Below are positions 54,501-63,330 of a DNA stretch of 64,000 nucleotides, piece by piece (within the stretch, counting starts at the first letter, position 1; each line of letters starts with the position of its first letter). The position numbers were made by a program, and so were the translations under genes. Origin of the DNA: Flavobacterium fluvii (lineage in GTDB: Bacteria; Bacteroidota; Bacteroidia; Flavobacteriales; Flavobacteriaceae); the NCBI RefSeq assembly GCF_900129545.1, contig NZ_FQWB01000007.1, positions 62,001 through 126,000 of the forward strand, given 5' to 3'. The notes beneath the pieces were generated by a model. It was not told the origin of the DNA and did not search any database. It saw nothing but the letters and a program-made list of their open reading frames with translations.

Positions 54501-57021
54501 ATGGCTGATTTCTTTGTTGCTCTGTATCGGATGTATTTGTCATGGACAAAATACAGCCAAAAAAGTTCCTTTAACCGAGATTATCGTTTCCATCGAAAAA
54601 CAATTCAACGTCAAGTTTTCGTATGCAGTTGAAGATGTCGCCAATATTGCAATAGAAAAACCAAATACTTCCTTTTCGTTACAGGAAACCATTGATTATC
54701 TGAACTCGAAAACACTCCTGAATTTCAAAGCCCTGGACAATCGATATGTCACCGTTTCGGTTATAAACAAAACAATATCGGTTTGTGGAATTGTTTTCTC
54801 AGATGAAAAAAAATCGCCACTAATAGGAGGTTCGGTTATTGTAAACGGTATTGGAAAAAGTACCGTCACGGATGAAAAGGGAAAATTTCAGTTCCAAAAT
54901 ATTCCAATTAATGCAACACTTACCATTTCCTATTTGGGTTTTGAATCCAGACAATTCACGGCAAACGAGTTGTTTTCGGCACAAAACAATTGCAAGGAAA
55001 TTGTCCTTTCCACAAAAAATGAAGAGTTGAACCAGGTTTTAATTAAAACTTATTTGACTTCCGGATTACAAAAATACCTGGATGGAAGCACGGTTTTGAA
55101 CACAAAAAAATTCGGCATTCTTCCCGGATTGATAGACCCCGACATTTTGCAGTCCATACAAGCGCTTCCCGGTGTAGAAAGTGCCAATGAAAGTATTGCC
55201 AATATCAATGTTCGCGGTGGAACCAACGACCAGAATTTAGTGCTTTGGGATAATATCAAAATGTATCATTCCGGTCATTTCTTTGGGCTTATATCTGCTT
55301 ACAATCCCAATCTTACCAACAAAGTTGTCGTCAGTAAAAACGGAACAAGTGCTGAATATAGCGACGGCGTTTCCAGTACCATAAACATGCAAACCAAGGA
55401 TGTTGTCAACAATGTTTTCTCTGGAGGAGGAGGAATAAACTTGATTAGCGCCGATGCCTTTTTAGAAATCCCAATAACCAAAAAATTGGAGCTTCATGTT
55501 TCAGGACGTCGCTCCATTACCGATTTGTTTGAATCTCCAACGTACACCAAATATTTTGAACGAAGTTTTCAAGACACGGAAATCAATGCGGATAGTGAAC
55601 AGAATGACACCTCTTCCGATTTTTACTTTTATGACTATACCGCCAAATTACTTTTTGATTTGAATGAAAAGCATCAATTTAGAGCGAACATCATAGGCAT
55701 CAATAACGCTTTGGATTATTCGGAACGTCTCACAAACTCAAACGAAACCGAATCTAAAACCAGCAATTTGTCACAGAAAAATATGGGATACGGAGGAAAT
55801 TGGAAAGCGCAATGGAATCCAAAATTAAGCACCAATTTCATTACTTACTTTTCGCAATACAATATTGATGCCAGCGATTACAGGGTGGAAACCGACCAGC
55901 GCTTGACTGAAGCCAATGAGGTTCTGGAAACGGGAACAAAACTAAACGCCCATTACAAATCCAGCGACAACTTAAATTTCTTGTTGGGTTACCAATTTAA
56001 TGAAACCGGAATGCTGAACCAAACCACCGTTAGTGCCCCGTTTTATTCAAGCACCAAAAAAGATGTTTTGTTGAATCACGCCTTGTTTTCGGAGGTGGAA
56101 TACAATAAAAAAAACACCTATTTGAGAGTTGGATTGCGTTTGAATTATTTTCAAAAATTTGAAAAGTTTTTGGTGGAACCAAGAATCAACATCAGGCAAA
56201 AATTATCAAATCAGTTTGCCTTGAAATTGGAAGGCGAATTCAAAAACCAATCCACTACCCAAATCGTGGATTTTGAAGATGATTTTTTAGGTGTGGAAAA
56301 AAGACGTTGGGTTTTGGTTACCGATAATGAAATCCCTATAGCGACGAGCAAACAAGGTTCTTTTGGTGTGGAATTCAATCAAAGCCAACTCAATATTGAG
56401 GCTACTGGGTTTTATAAAATTGTTGATGGAATTACGGCTTCCAACCAGGGTTTCTACAACAACTTTCAGTTTAAAAATGCACATGGAAGCTATACTGCCA
56501 AAGGATTGGAATTTTTGGCTAATAAAACAGCCCGTCAATACAGTGCTTGGGTAAGTTATACCTTCAGTACCAATAATTATGAATTTGATGCCTTCACCCC
56601 TGCTACTTTTCCCAACAATGTCGACATAAGACATTCAATGGGACTGGGATTGAATTACAACATATACAAAAATCTAAAAATAGCTGTCGGCGGTATTTGG
56701 AGAAACGGCCTGCCTTACACAAAACCGGTTGAAGGCGATGAAACGATACAAAACGGAAATACCACCATGGTAAATTACGATTCTCCGAACAGTGAAAATC
56801 TGGACAATTTTATGCGGTTGGATGCTTCTTTAAATTATAATTTCAATCTTTCCCAATTTGTCAAAGCATCCTTGACTGCGGGCGTAATCAATGTTACAAA
56901 TCAAGACAATGTCATCAATCGTTATTACAAAGTCAATCCAAACGATTCCAATGATGCGGTTCAAGTGGACAACAAATCACTGGGATTGACGCCAAATATA
57001 AGTTTCCGGGTTAATTTTTAA
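54487..57021 (+). CDS. TonB-dependent receptor with signalling domain
   Basis: An 844-residue outer-membrane receptor. Signal peptide about 1-20. Residues about 25-95 form an STN-like signalling domain (ITEIIVSIEKQFNVKFSYA-type), then a carboxypeptidase-like beta-sandwich (about 98-180), the plug with LPGVESANESIANINVRGG, and a 22-strand barrel ending in SFRVNF. With the upstream sigma and FecR this is a Fec-type signal-relay set. No SusD gene follows, so a glycan role is not implied. The ligand could be an iron chelate, a peptide or a glycan. Confidence 0.9.
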   Translation: MMLNKWLISLLLCIGCICHGQNTAKKVPLTEIIVSIEKQFNVKFSYAVEDVANIAIEKPNTSFSLQETIDYLNSKTLLNFKALDNRYVTVSVINKTISVCGIVFSDEKKSPLIGGSVIVNGIGKSTVTDEKGKFQFQNIPINATLTISYLGFESRQFTANELFSAQNNCKEIVLSTKNEELNQVLIKTYLTSGLQKYLDGSTVLNTKKFGILPGLIDPDILQSIQALPGVESANESIANINVRGGTNDQNLVLWDNIKMYHSGHFFGLISAYNPNLTNKVVVSKNGTSAEYSDGVSSTINMQTKDVVNNVFSGGGGINLISADAFLEIPITKKLELHVSGRRSITDLFESPTYTKYFERSFQDTEINADSEQNDTSSDFYFYDYTAKLLFDLNEKHQFRANIIGINNALDYSERLTNSNETESKTSNLSQKNMGYGGNWKAQWNPKLSTNFITYFSQYNIDASDYRVETDQRLTEANEVLETGTKLNAHYKSSDNLNFLLGYQFNETGMLNQTTVSAPFYSSTKKDVLLNHALFSEVEYNKKNTYLRVGLRLNYFQKFEKFLVEPRINIRQKLSNQFALKLEGEFKNQSTTQIVDFEDDFLGVEKRRWVLVTDNEIPIATSKQGSFGVEFNQSQLNIEATGFYKIVDGITASNQGFYNNFQFKNAHGSYTAKGLEFLANKTARQYSAWVSYTFSTNNYEFDAFTPATFPNNVDIRHSMGLGLNYNIYKNLKIAVGGIWRNGLPYTKPVEGDETIQNGNTTMVNYDSPNSENLDNFMRLDASLNYNFNLSQFVKASLTAGVINVTNQDNVINRYYKVNPNDSNDAVQVDNKSLGLTPNISFRVNF

Positions 57022-57116
57022 TGCTCTAAACCAATTCGTCGCCCAGTTTATTAAAAACATCATTCGGTTTGTAATTTTTATTTGAATATTTTTGATTTTG
57101 ACCCAGTTTATAAATA

Positions 57117-57155
57117 CAAAAAACCGCTTTAGAGTAAAATCTAAGTCGGTTTTTG
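57117..57155 (+). terminator. Terminator of the TonB receptor gene
   Basis: A hairpin built from AAAACCGctTTAGA and TCTAAGtCGGTTTT, about 95 bp after the receptor stop, followed by T-rich DNA. The stem is interrupted by single mismatches. Confidence 0.5.
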
Positions 57156-57268
57156 GAATTGACAAAACTTGGATTCCTAATATTACTTATGTTTTTTTTT
57201 ATTCTGCCCTTCATAGTCCTAAATAGCTACATAAATAAATAACCGCCATTGTCAATCCAAAAAAAAAA

Positions 57269-57302
57269 AATCCTTTCAAAGAGTACTCTCTGAAAGGATT
57301 TT
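57269..57302 (-). terminator. PL1 gene terminator
   Basis: A hairpin with AAAATCCTTTCA and TGAAAGGATTTT arms, 21 bp past the PL1 stop, with a T-tract on the minus strand. Its sequence is nearly identical to the terminator at 60,487-60,525. Confidence 0.7.
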
Positions 57303-57322
57303 GCAATGGCAAAAAGATTGTT

Positions 57323-60300
57323 TTATTCAGCCACAACTTTAAAATTACTGTTGAAATCTTCTCCGGTAACATTCAACACATAAATGCCGGATACTTTTTT
57401 GTCGGCAATATTTAAAGTAAAAAGGCCATTTGCATCAGAAACAATCTTTTCTCTAAGTACAATTCTTCCCATTATGTCACTTAAGGTAGCTGTCGCTTGG
57501 GACAATTTTCGCCCTGGAATATTGATGAAAATTTGGTCTTTTACCGGATTGGGATATACCGTGCCGCCAAGGTTATTTTGACTGAATTTTTCATTGCTCA
57601 AAACGGCTTGGTTGTACAAAGCCGTAACTTCTGGTGCGGTTAATGCGTAATTAAACATTTTAAGTTCGTCGAACAATCCTTTGTAAGGTGCCGGGGTAGT
57701 ATTGGCGTACAATTCAAGTGCCCCGATATTGCCAATTACCAAATCGGTTGGCTCTCCAATACCCACTGATGTTCCTGTTGCATCGGCTCTCTCGCCAGTT
57801 AAAACACCATCAGTGTATATTCTTAATTTGGCTCCGGTAACATCTCTCACAATAACCACATTGACCCAAGCTCCATTATAATATCTAGTTGCTACTTGTG
57901 TTGAATTAAGTTCTGTTTTGTTTTTATCATCATCTATCGCAAATCGCAATTGATTGCTTTTAATCTCTACATTAAACCTCCTACCCGTCGCACCTGTTGT
58001 GGCATTTTTTGTCATCGATCCTTTGCACAATATGTAAGAACTTAACGCCACTGGACTGGTTGCCGGCAATAAACTGGCATCTGCCTTCATCCAAAATGAA
58101 ACAGTAAAAGAATTATTGTCAAACAAAATTTGATCTTGGCTTGGAATGCTCACCATGAGCTTGTTGGGCGTCAATGTTGCAAAATCTATTGCTTTATCGG
58201 CTTTTCCAGCTACCCTCACCGTACTATTGTCGAAAGCCGCATCCAACTGTCCATTATTGGCATAACTTGTATTATCCGCGATTTGTTGCCCCTCGCCTGC
58301 CATTTCCTTGAATGGCCAATGCCCCACAAGTTCTGGAGTCAAGGCACGAAAATTCCACACATCGCCAGTCATTGTCCCTTTGGCATTAGTGGCATCTATC
58401 CTCCAATAATAAGTTATTGCCGGACTTAAACCTGTAAGCAGATACGATGGAGCGGCAACATAAGCCACATCTGCCAACTTGCTCAAGTTTAAAGGATCAG
58501 TGCCAAAATAAACCGCATAGGTTGTCGTGTTTGCACTACCCAACCATTTCACAGTTAAATTACCACCATTCAACTGAACAAAAGTAAATCCTGAACTTGG
58601 ATTAGGTGTCGTTGCCTTGGTTGGCACCGATGGAATTGGAGGCGTGGTCAACGAAGCTACCTCGCTGTAAACAGATGATTCCGTGCCTTTAACGGCTTTA
58701 ACTCTGTAATAATAAAGGGTATTCGGCGTCAAGGCAGTTTGGTTGTAGCTGGTAACGTTTGCCCCCAATGTGGCAATTTCCGTAAAATTGGTCCCATCGG
58801 TGGAACGTTCCAATACATAATTGGTTTCATTGGAAGCATTATCGTTCCAATTCACGGTCAAGGAACTTTCCGCCGGCACCTCTGTTGAGGCAACATTGGT
58901 AAAATTCACATTAGATGGTGGAATGAAAAAATCCGGTGGCGTTACATTTACCAGTCCATTGATGTAAACTTCAATATTCAAATAAGGCGCATTGGTGGTG
59001 CTTACCGCCAAGGCATCGGCAACATTTTTATTCAACCCATTGGCATCTTCCCAAGCATCTGGCATTCCATCATTATCTGTATCCAAAGGTGCTGGAGCAC
59101 CATAAACATGTCCTGCTCCACCATTAGAGAAATTATATGGAGCTTTTGTCAAATCCGATTGAACATAAAGATAAGTTGCTGTTGTTCCTTTAGAGGCCAA
59201 ATCAGAAACCATTAATTTATCAACCTGATCACGTGCTGGATAAGATGCTCCTACGCTTGCAACAACTTTATCAAAAGCATCTTGAGCCGTGAGTGTTGGA
59301 TTTTTCATTGGATAATCATAAGGTGTTGCCAGAATGGAAGACATATCCTCTACAGGAAACCCTGTTAAATCCTGAGGAACTAAATTACCATCCAAAATTC
59401 CATTTTTGTTATTATCAAAATAATTCCCTGGCCCATATAACTTAAAACCTGCATTTCCTCTGTTGAAAGGACTTGAAATACTGGTACTTGTATTAGGACC
59501 TCCAATAAAATAATTATTGATAATATTTACATCTGAAGTACCGACAGAATCACCTCCCATAATATAGGCATCACCAGATTCGGTATGACCATACGTGTTT
59601 CCATAATTACCCCAATTGTAAACCACGTTGTTTACAAACTCATTAATACCTTTTATTTTATTGTTTCGCGTTTTATTGCAGATATATAAATTTCCGATTA
59701 AACTAACACTTCCTGCTGGTTGTACTAAACCACCCGCAGAGTGATTGTGGCGATGCATTCCTTGACCAATAATACTATTTTGAACGGTTATATTATTAAT
59801 AGGCGTACCCTTGCCATCATCACTGATAGAAAACACTTCGTCTGTACCCCAAGAAAATGACATATGATCTAAAATCATATTGGCTCCGTTAGATATTCCT
59901 GAAGCGTCTTGGTTTTGAGTAGTTGCTCCAAAACGAATTCGAATATAGCGAGATATGGTATTGCTTGCTCCTGTAAAAGTAACTTTCGAACCTAAAAGTA
60001 CAATTCCTTCTCCGGTTGCAGTTTGCCCAGCAATGGTCGTGTTTTTAGCTATCACTATTTGAGATAAGGTATTAATAATTCCTCCAACTTTAAATATTAC
60101 AAATCGACCTTCTTGACTAACAGCGTCTCTAAAAGATCCTGGTCCACTATCATTCAAATTGGTTACCAAATAAATTTGGGGATTAGCCACACCCCTTGCT
60201 CCAGTGGTGTATCTACCAAAACCTGTAGCTTCCGGGAATGCCAATGTTTGGGCTTCCAATTCCCCAAAAGGAATCATCAACCCGCAAATCGTAAAAAATT

Positions 60301-60337
60301 TAAGCAGATGCTTAAATGTTGAAGTATTTTTTTTCAT
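57323..60337 (-). CDS. T9SS-exported PL1 pectate lyase with FnIII and LamG modules
   Basis: A 1,004-residue secreted protein. Signal peptide near residues 1-29. The right-handed beta-helix of a pectate lyase family 1 enzyme (about 30-470) shows FPEATGFGRYTTGARGV, VTNLNDSGPGSFRDAV, NMILDHMSFSWGTDEVF and NNYFIGGPNTS-type turns. Fibronectin-III-like domains (about 480-575 and 585-680) follow, then a LamG/concanavalin-like module (about 690-905), and a T9SS type A sorting domain (from VYPNPVKDQIF) at the end. It would cut polygalacturonan at the cell surface, with the LamG unit possibly binding carbohydrate. It stands alone at 57,323, far from the main degradation cluster. Confidence 0.9.
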   Translation of the reverse strand: MKKNTSTFKHLLKFFTICGLMIPFGELEAQTLAFPEATGFGRYTTGARGVANPQIYLVTNLNDSGPGSFRDAVSQEGRFVIFKVGGIINTLSQIVIAKNTTIAGQTATGEGIVLLGSKVTFTGASNTISRYIRIRFGATTQNQDASGISNGANMILDHMSFSWGTDEVFSISDDGKGTPINNITVQNSIIGQGMHRHNHSAGGLVQPAGSVSLIGNLYICNKTRNNKIKGINEFVNNVVYNWGNYGNTYGHTESGDAYIMGGDSVGTSDVNIINNYFIGGPNTSTSISSPFNRGNAGFKLYGPGNYFDNNKNGILDGNLVPQDLTGFPVEDMSSILATPYDYPMKNPTLTAQDAFDKVVASVGASYPARDQVDKLMVSDLASKGTTATYLYVQSDLTKAPYNFSNGGAGHVYGAPAPLDTDNDGMPDAWEDANGLNKNVADALAVSTTNAPYLNIEVYINGLVNVTPPDFFIPPSNVNFTNVASTEVPAESSLTVNWNDNASNETNYVLERSTDGTNFTEIATLGANVTSYNQTALTPNTLYYYRVKAVKGTESSVYSEVASLTTPPIPSVPTKATTPNPSSGFTFVQLNGGNLTVKWLGSANTTTYAVYFGTDPLNLSKLADVAYVAAPSYLLTGLSPAITYYWRIDATNAKGTMTGDVWNFRALTPELVGHWPFKEMAGEGQQIADNTSYANNGQLDAAFDNSTVRVAGKADKAIDFATLTPNKLMVSIPSQDQILFDNNSFTVSFWMKADASLLPATSPVALSSYILCKGSMTKNATTGATGRRFNVEIKSNQLRFAIDDDKNKTELNSTQVATRYYNGAWVNVVIVRDVTGAKLRIYTDGVLTGERADATGTSVGIGEPTDLVIGNIGALELYANTTPAPYKGLFDELKMFNYALTAPEVTALYNQAVLSNEKFSQNNLGGTVYPNPVKDQIFINIPGRKLSQATATLSDIMGRIVLREKIVSDANGLFTLNIADKKVSGIYVLNVTGEDFNSNFKVVAE

Positions 60338-60486
60338 AAAATTAGCTGTAATTTGGTTATTAGTTAATGCTAGTTATCGCTAATTTAGTTATATACCAAA
60401 TAGAGACTATCCTGTCCTGTCCTGTTCCGGATTTTTTATTATATCTACAAAAAAAAATTAAACACCAAGCCCTTTTTATTAATAAA

Positions 60487-60525
60487 AAAAATCCTTTCAG
60501 AGATTGCTCTCTGAAAGGATTTTTA
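60487..60525 (-). terminator. glmM terminator
   Basis: AAATCCTTTCAGAGA pairs with TCTCTGAAAGGATTT around a 4-nt loop, 19 bp past the glmM stop and followed by T-rich DNA on the minus strand. Confidence 0.75.
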
Positions 60526-60543
60526 AATTTAAAACCAGAACTT

Positions 60544-61938
60544 TTAAATTCCAGCAATTGCTTTTATTTCGTCTATAATTCGCAATGCCAAAGCATCGGC
60601 TTTTTCTTGTGAAGCAGCTTCAGTATAGATACGGATAATAGGTTCGGTATTCGATTTCCTAAGGTGAACCCAATTCTCTGCAAAGTCAATTTTCACACCG
60701 TCAATAGTCGTGATGTCTTCGTTTTTGTATTTCTCGGTCATGGCAACCAAAATAGCATCCACATCAATTTGTGGCGTCAATTCGATTTTGTTTTTGCTCA
60801 TAAAATATTCCGGATAGGAAGCTCTCAAAGCAGAAACACTTATTTTTTTATAAGCCAAATGGGTCAAGAACAGCGCCACACCCACCAAACTATCACGACC
60901 GTAATGCAATTCAGGATAAATGATTCCACCGTTTCCTTCTCCACCAATGATGGCATTGTTTTTCTTCATCAATTCCACCACATTCACCTCGCCTACTGCG
61001 CTGGCTTGGTAACTTCCGTTATGAGAATTGGTCACATCACGCAAAGCACGGGAAGAAGACATATTCGAAACCGTATTTCCCGGCGTTTTGCTCAACACAT
61101 AATCAGCGCAGGCCACCAAAGTATATTCTTCGCCAAACATTTCTCCGTCTTCGCAAATGAAAGCCAAACGATCTACATCCGGGTCCACAACAATTCCTAA
61201 ATGCGCTTTTTCTTCGACAACCAATTCTGAAATGTCCGTTAAATGTTCTTTCAAAGGCTCTGGATTGTGAGGGAAATGTCCGTTAGGTTCGCAGTATAAT
61301 TTCACTACTTCAACCCCCATTAATTCCAATAACTTTGGAATAATGATTCCTCCCGATGAATTAACACCATCAACCACAACCTTGAATTTAGCTGCTTTAA
61401 CCGCTTCGATATCCACCAAAGGCAAGTTCAATACTTCATCGATGTGAATGTCCATATAAGCCCCGTTTTCAATAATTTCACCCAAATTATCCACATCCGA
61501 AAAATCAAATGCTTCCGCTTCGGCAATTTGAAGAATTTTTTCTCCTTCGATACCATTCAGGAATTCTCCTTTTTCATTCAATAGTTTCAAGGCATTCCAT
61601 TGTTTTGGATTGTGGGAAGCGGTAAGGATAATTCCTCCGTCGGCACTTTCCAAAGGAACGGCAACTTCAACCGTTGGCGTTGTGGAAAGCCCCAAATCAA
61701 TCACGTCAATACCCAAACCAACCAAAGTATTTACCACCAAATTATGAATCATTGGGCCAGAAATTCTGGCATCACGCCCCACAACAACTTTTAGATTCTT
61801 GTTGTCTTTGCCGTTTGTATTTTTTAACCAGGTTCCATAAGCCGAAGCAAATTTCACTGCATCTACCGGAGTCAGGTTGTCCCCTACTTTTCCGCCAATA
61901 GTTCCTCGAATTCCTGAAATAGATTTTATTAAAGTCAT
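60544..61938 (-). CDS. glmM: Phosphoglucosamine mutase
   Basis: A 464-residue enzyme that converts glucosamine-6-phosphate to glucosamine-1-phosphate for cell-wall precursor synthesis. The phosphorylated serine motif TASHNPKQWN (Ser108), the metal loop DPDVDRLAF, the sugar-binding GGEGNGG motif and the RKSNTEPIIR phosphate-binding motif are all present. Length and the N-terminus (LIKSISGIRGT) match GlmM of Flavobacteria. Other members of this superfamily are phosphomanno- and phosphoglucomutases, so the exact sugar is a family-level call. A possible TATATTTG box lies at 61,976-61,983. Confidence 0.88.
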   Translation of the reverse strand: MTLIKSISGIRGTIGGKVGDNLTPVDAVKFASAYGTWLKNTNGKDNKNLKVVVGRDARISGPMIHNLVVNTLVGLGIDVIDLGLSTTPTVEVAVPLESADGGIILTASHNPKQWNALKLLNEKGEFLNGIEGEKILQIAEAEAFDFSDVDNLGEIIENGAYMDIHIDEVLNLPLVDIEAVKAAKFKVVVDGVNSSGGIIIPKLLELMGVEVVKLYCEPNGHFPHNPEPLKEHLTDISELVVEEKAHLGIVVDPDVDRLAFICEDGEMFGEEYTLVACADYVLSKTPGNTVSNMSSSRALRDVTNSHNGSYQASAVGEVNVVELMKKNNAIIGGEGNGGIIYPELHYGRDSLVGVALFLTHLAYKKISVSALRASYPEYFMSKNKIELTPQIDVDAILVAMTEKYKNEDITTIDGVKIDFAENWVHLRKSNTEPIIRIYTEAASQEKADALALRIIDEIKAIAGI

Positions 61939-61975
61939 TTTTATTTACGATATTAGATTTTAGATTTACGAACGA

Positions 61976-61983
61976 CAAATATA
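61976..61983 (-). promoter_or_regulatory. Possible -7 element (TATATTTG) for glmM
   Basis: It matches TAnnTTTG on the minus strand 37 bp before the start codon. No TTG at -33 was found. Confidence 0.4.
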
Positions 61984-62030
61984 ATAATTGGTCGTTTAAA
62001 ATAGTCATTAAAAATCCCTAATTTGGTCAA

Positions 62031-62615
62031 ATGAATTTTTTAGCCCACATATACCTTTCTGGAGACAATGATTTGATGAAAATCGGCAATTTTATGGCCG
62101 ACGGCATCCACGGGAAACATTTTGACGCTTTTCCAATGGAAATTCAAAAAGGAATCATTCTGCACCGAGAAATAGACACTTTTACGGATGCACATCCTGT
62201 TTTTCGCCAAAGTACCAAACGACTTCACGCCAATTACCATCATTATTCCGGCATTATCGTGGATATTTTTTACGACCATTTTTTGGCAAAAAACTGGGAA
62301 AACTATTCGGATGAAAAATTGGAAGATTTCACGGAACGTTTTTACCAATCTTTAAGGGACAATCATAATTTTCTGAATGAGAAAACCCAAAAAATGCTGC
62401 CTTATTTAATTGCCCAAAACTGGCTGTTAAGCTATCAAACCATCGAAGGCATAGAAAATGTTTTGGCAAAAATGGACAATCGAATGAAACGCGATTCGAA
62501 TATGCGATTCGCTATTGCTGAATTAAACACTTATTATACTGAATTCGAAACTGAATTCACTGCTTTTTTCGAAGAAATAAAAATACATTCAAACCAAAAA
62601 ATACAAACTTTATAA
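62031..62615 (+). CDS. AcpH-like ACP phosphodiesterase
   Basis: A 194-residue protein resembling the AcpH family, which removes the 4'-phosphopantetheine arm from acyl carrier protein. The opening MNFLAHIYLSGDNDLMKIGNF and the block LHREIDTFTDAHPVFRQSTKR carry the expected His/Asp residues of the HD-like fold. It begins 92 bp from glmM on the opposite strand and is followed after 4 bp by the AlkD-like gene, so those two are probably cotranscribed. Confidence 0.85.
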   Translation: MNFLAHIYLSGDNDLMKIGNFMADGIHGKHFDAFPMEIQKGIILHREIDTFTDAHPVFRQSTKRLHANYHHYSGIIVDIFYDHFLAKNWENYSDEKLEDFTERFYQSLRDNHNFLNEKTQKMLPYLIAQNWLLSYQTIEGIENVLAKMDNRMKRDSNMRFAIAELNTYYTEFETEFTAFFEEIKIHSNQKIQTL

Positions 62616-62619
62616 ATTT

Positions 62620-63312
62620 ATGCCTTTCATCCAATCATTAGAAACAGCTTTTCAAAAAAACAGCGATTCTGAAAATGCTTCCGCAATGGCAAAATACATG
62701 CGAAATCATTTTCCTTTTTTTGGAATAAAAACAGCAGACCGAAGATTGATTTTTAAAACCATCTGGAAGGAAAACCAACAAGAAGTTACCCTAAACCCAA
62801 GAGCAATTGCCTGGGAGCTTTTCGCGAAACCACAAAGAGAATTACAGTATTGCGGCATTGAAATCTTGATAAAAGAACTCAAAAAAAATTACAGAAAAGA
62901 AGACATCCAACTCATTGAAAAAATCATTGTCACCAACTCTTGGTGGGACAGCGTGGACACGATTGCCAAATATATTTTGGGACACTATTTACTTGAACAT
63001 CCATTGGAAACCGAAAATGTTATTGAACTTTTTTCGAATTCCGACAATATGTGGCTCAACCGAAGTGCGATTCTTTTTCAATTGGATTACAAACAAAAAA
63101 CCAATTTCGACTTATTGAAATCGGAATGCGAAAAACATAAAACTTCCAACGAATTCTTCATTCAAAAAGCCATTGGTTGGGCATTGCGAGAATACGCCAA
63201 AACAAATCCTGAAGCGGTAAAGAACTATGTGATCCACACCAATTTAAAAAATTTAAGCCAAAAAGAAGCTTTAAAAAACATCCCGTTATTTTCAAATAGG
63301 TTAAATTTGTGA
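62620..63312 (+). CDS. AlkD-like DNA alkylation repair protein
   Basis: A 230-residue all-helical protein of the AlkD HEAT-repeat DNA glycosylase family, which removes N3- or N7-alkylated bases. The segments MAKYMRNHFPFFGIKTADRR, VTNSWWDSVDTIAKYILGHY and KAIGWALREYAKTNPEAVK fit the family, including the Trp and Asp residues of the DNA cleft. The start lies 4 bp after the AcpH-like gene. Assignment is by motif resemblance. Confidence 0.82.
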   Translation: MPFIQSLETAFQKNSDSENASAMAKYMRNHFPFFGIKTADRRLIFKTIWKENQQEVTLNPRAIAWELFAKPQRELQYCGIEILIKELKKNYRKEDIQLIEKIIVTNSWWDSVDTIAKYILGHYLLEHPLETENVIELFSNSDNMWLNRSAILFQLDYKQKTNFDLLKSECEKHKTSNEFFIQKAIGWALREYAKTNPEAVKNYVIHTNLKNLSQKEALKNIPLFSNRLNL

Positions 63313-63330
63313 CACTCTAAAGAAAGTAAA

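Larger units (their letters stand above)
57022..57322. other. Intergenic region between the TonB receptor and PL1
   Basis: About 300 bp with two convergent genes at its ends. It carries the receptor terminator and the PL1 terminator at 57,269-57,302; I see no other feature. Confidence 0.4.

Noticed and set aside
54487..57021. Reading the TonB receptor as a SusC for the degradation cluster
   Set aside because: It has an STN-like signalling domain, is cotranscribed with sigma and FecR, and has no SusD partner.
60360..60557. A 65-residue minus-strand frame between PL1 and glmM
   Set aside because: It spans the glmM terminator hairpin and has no plausible protein features.
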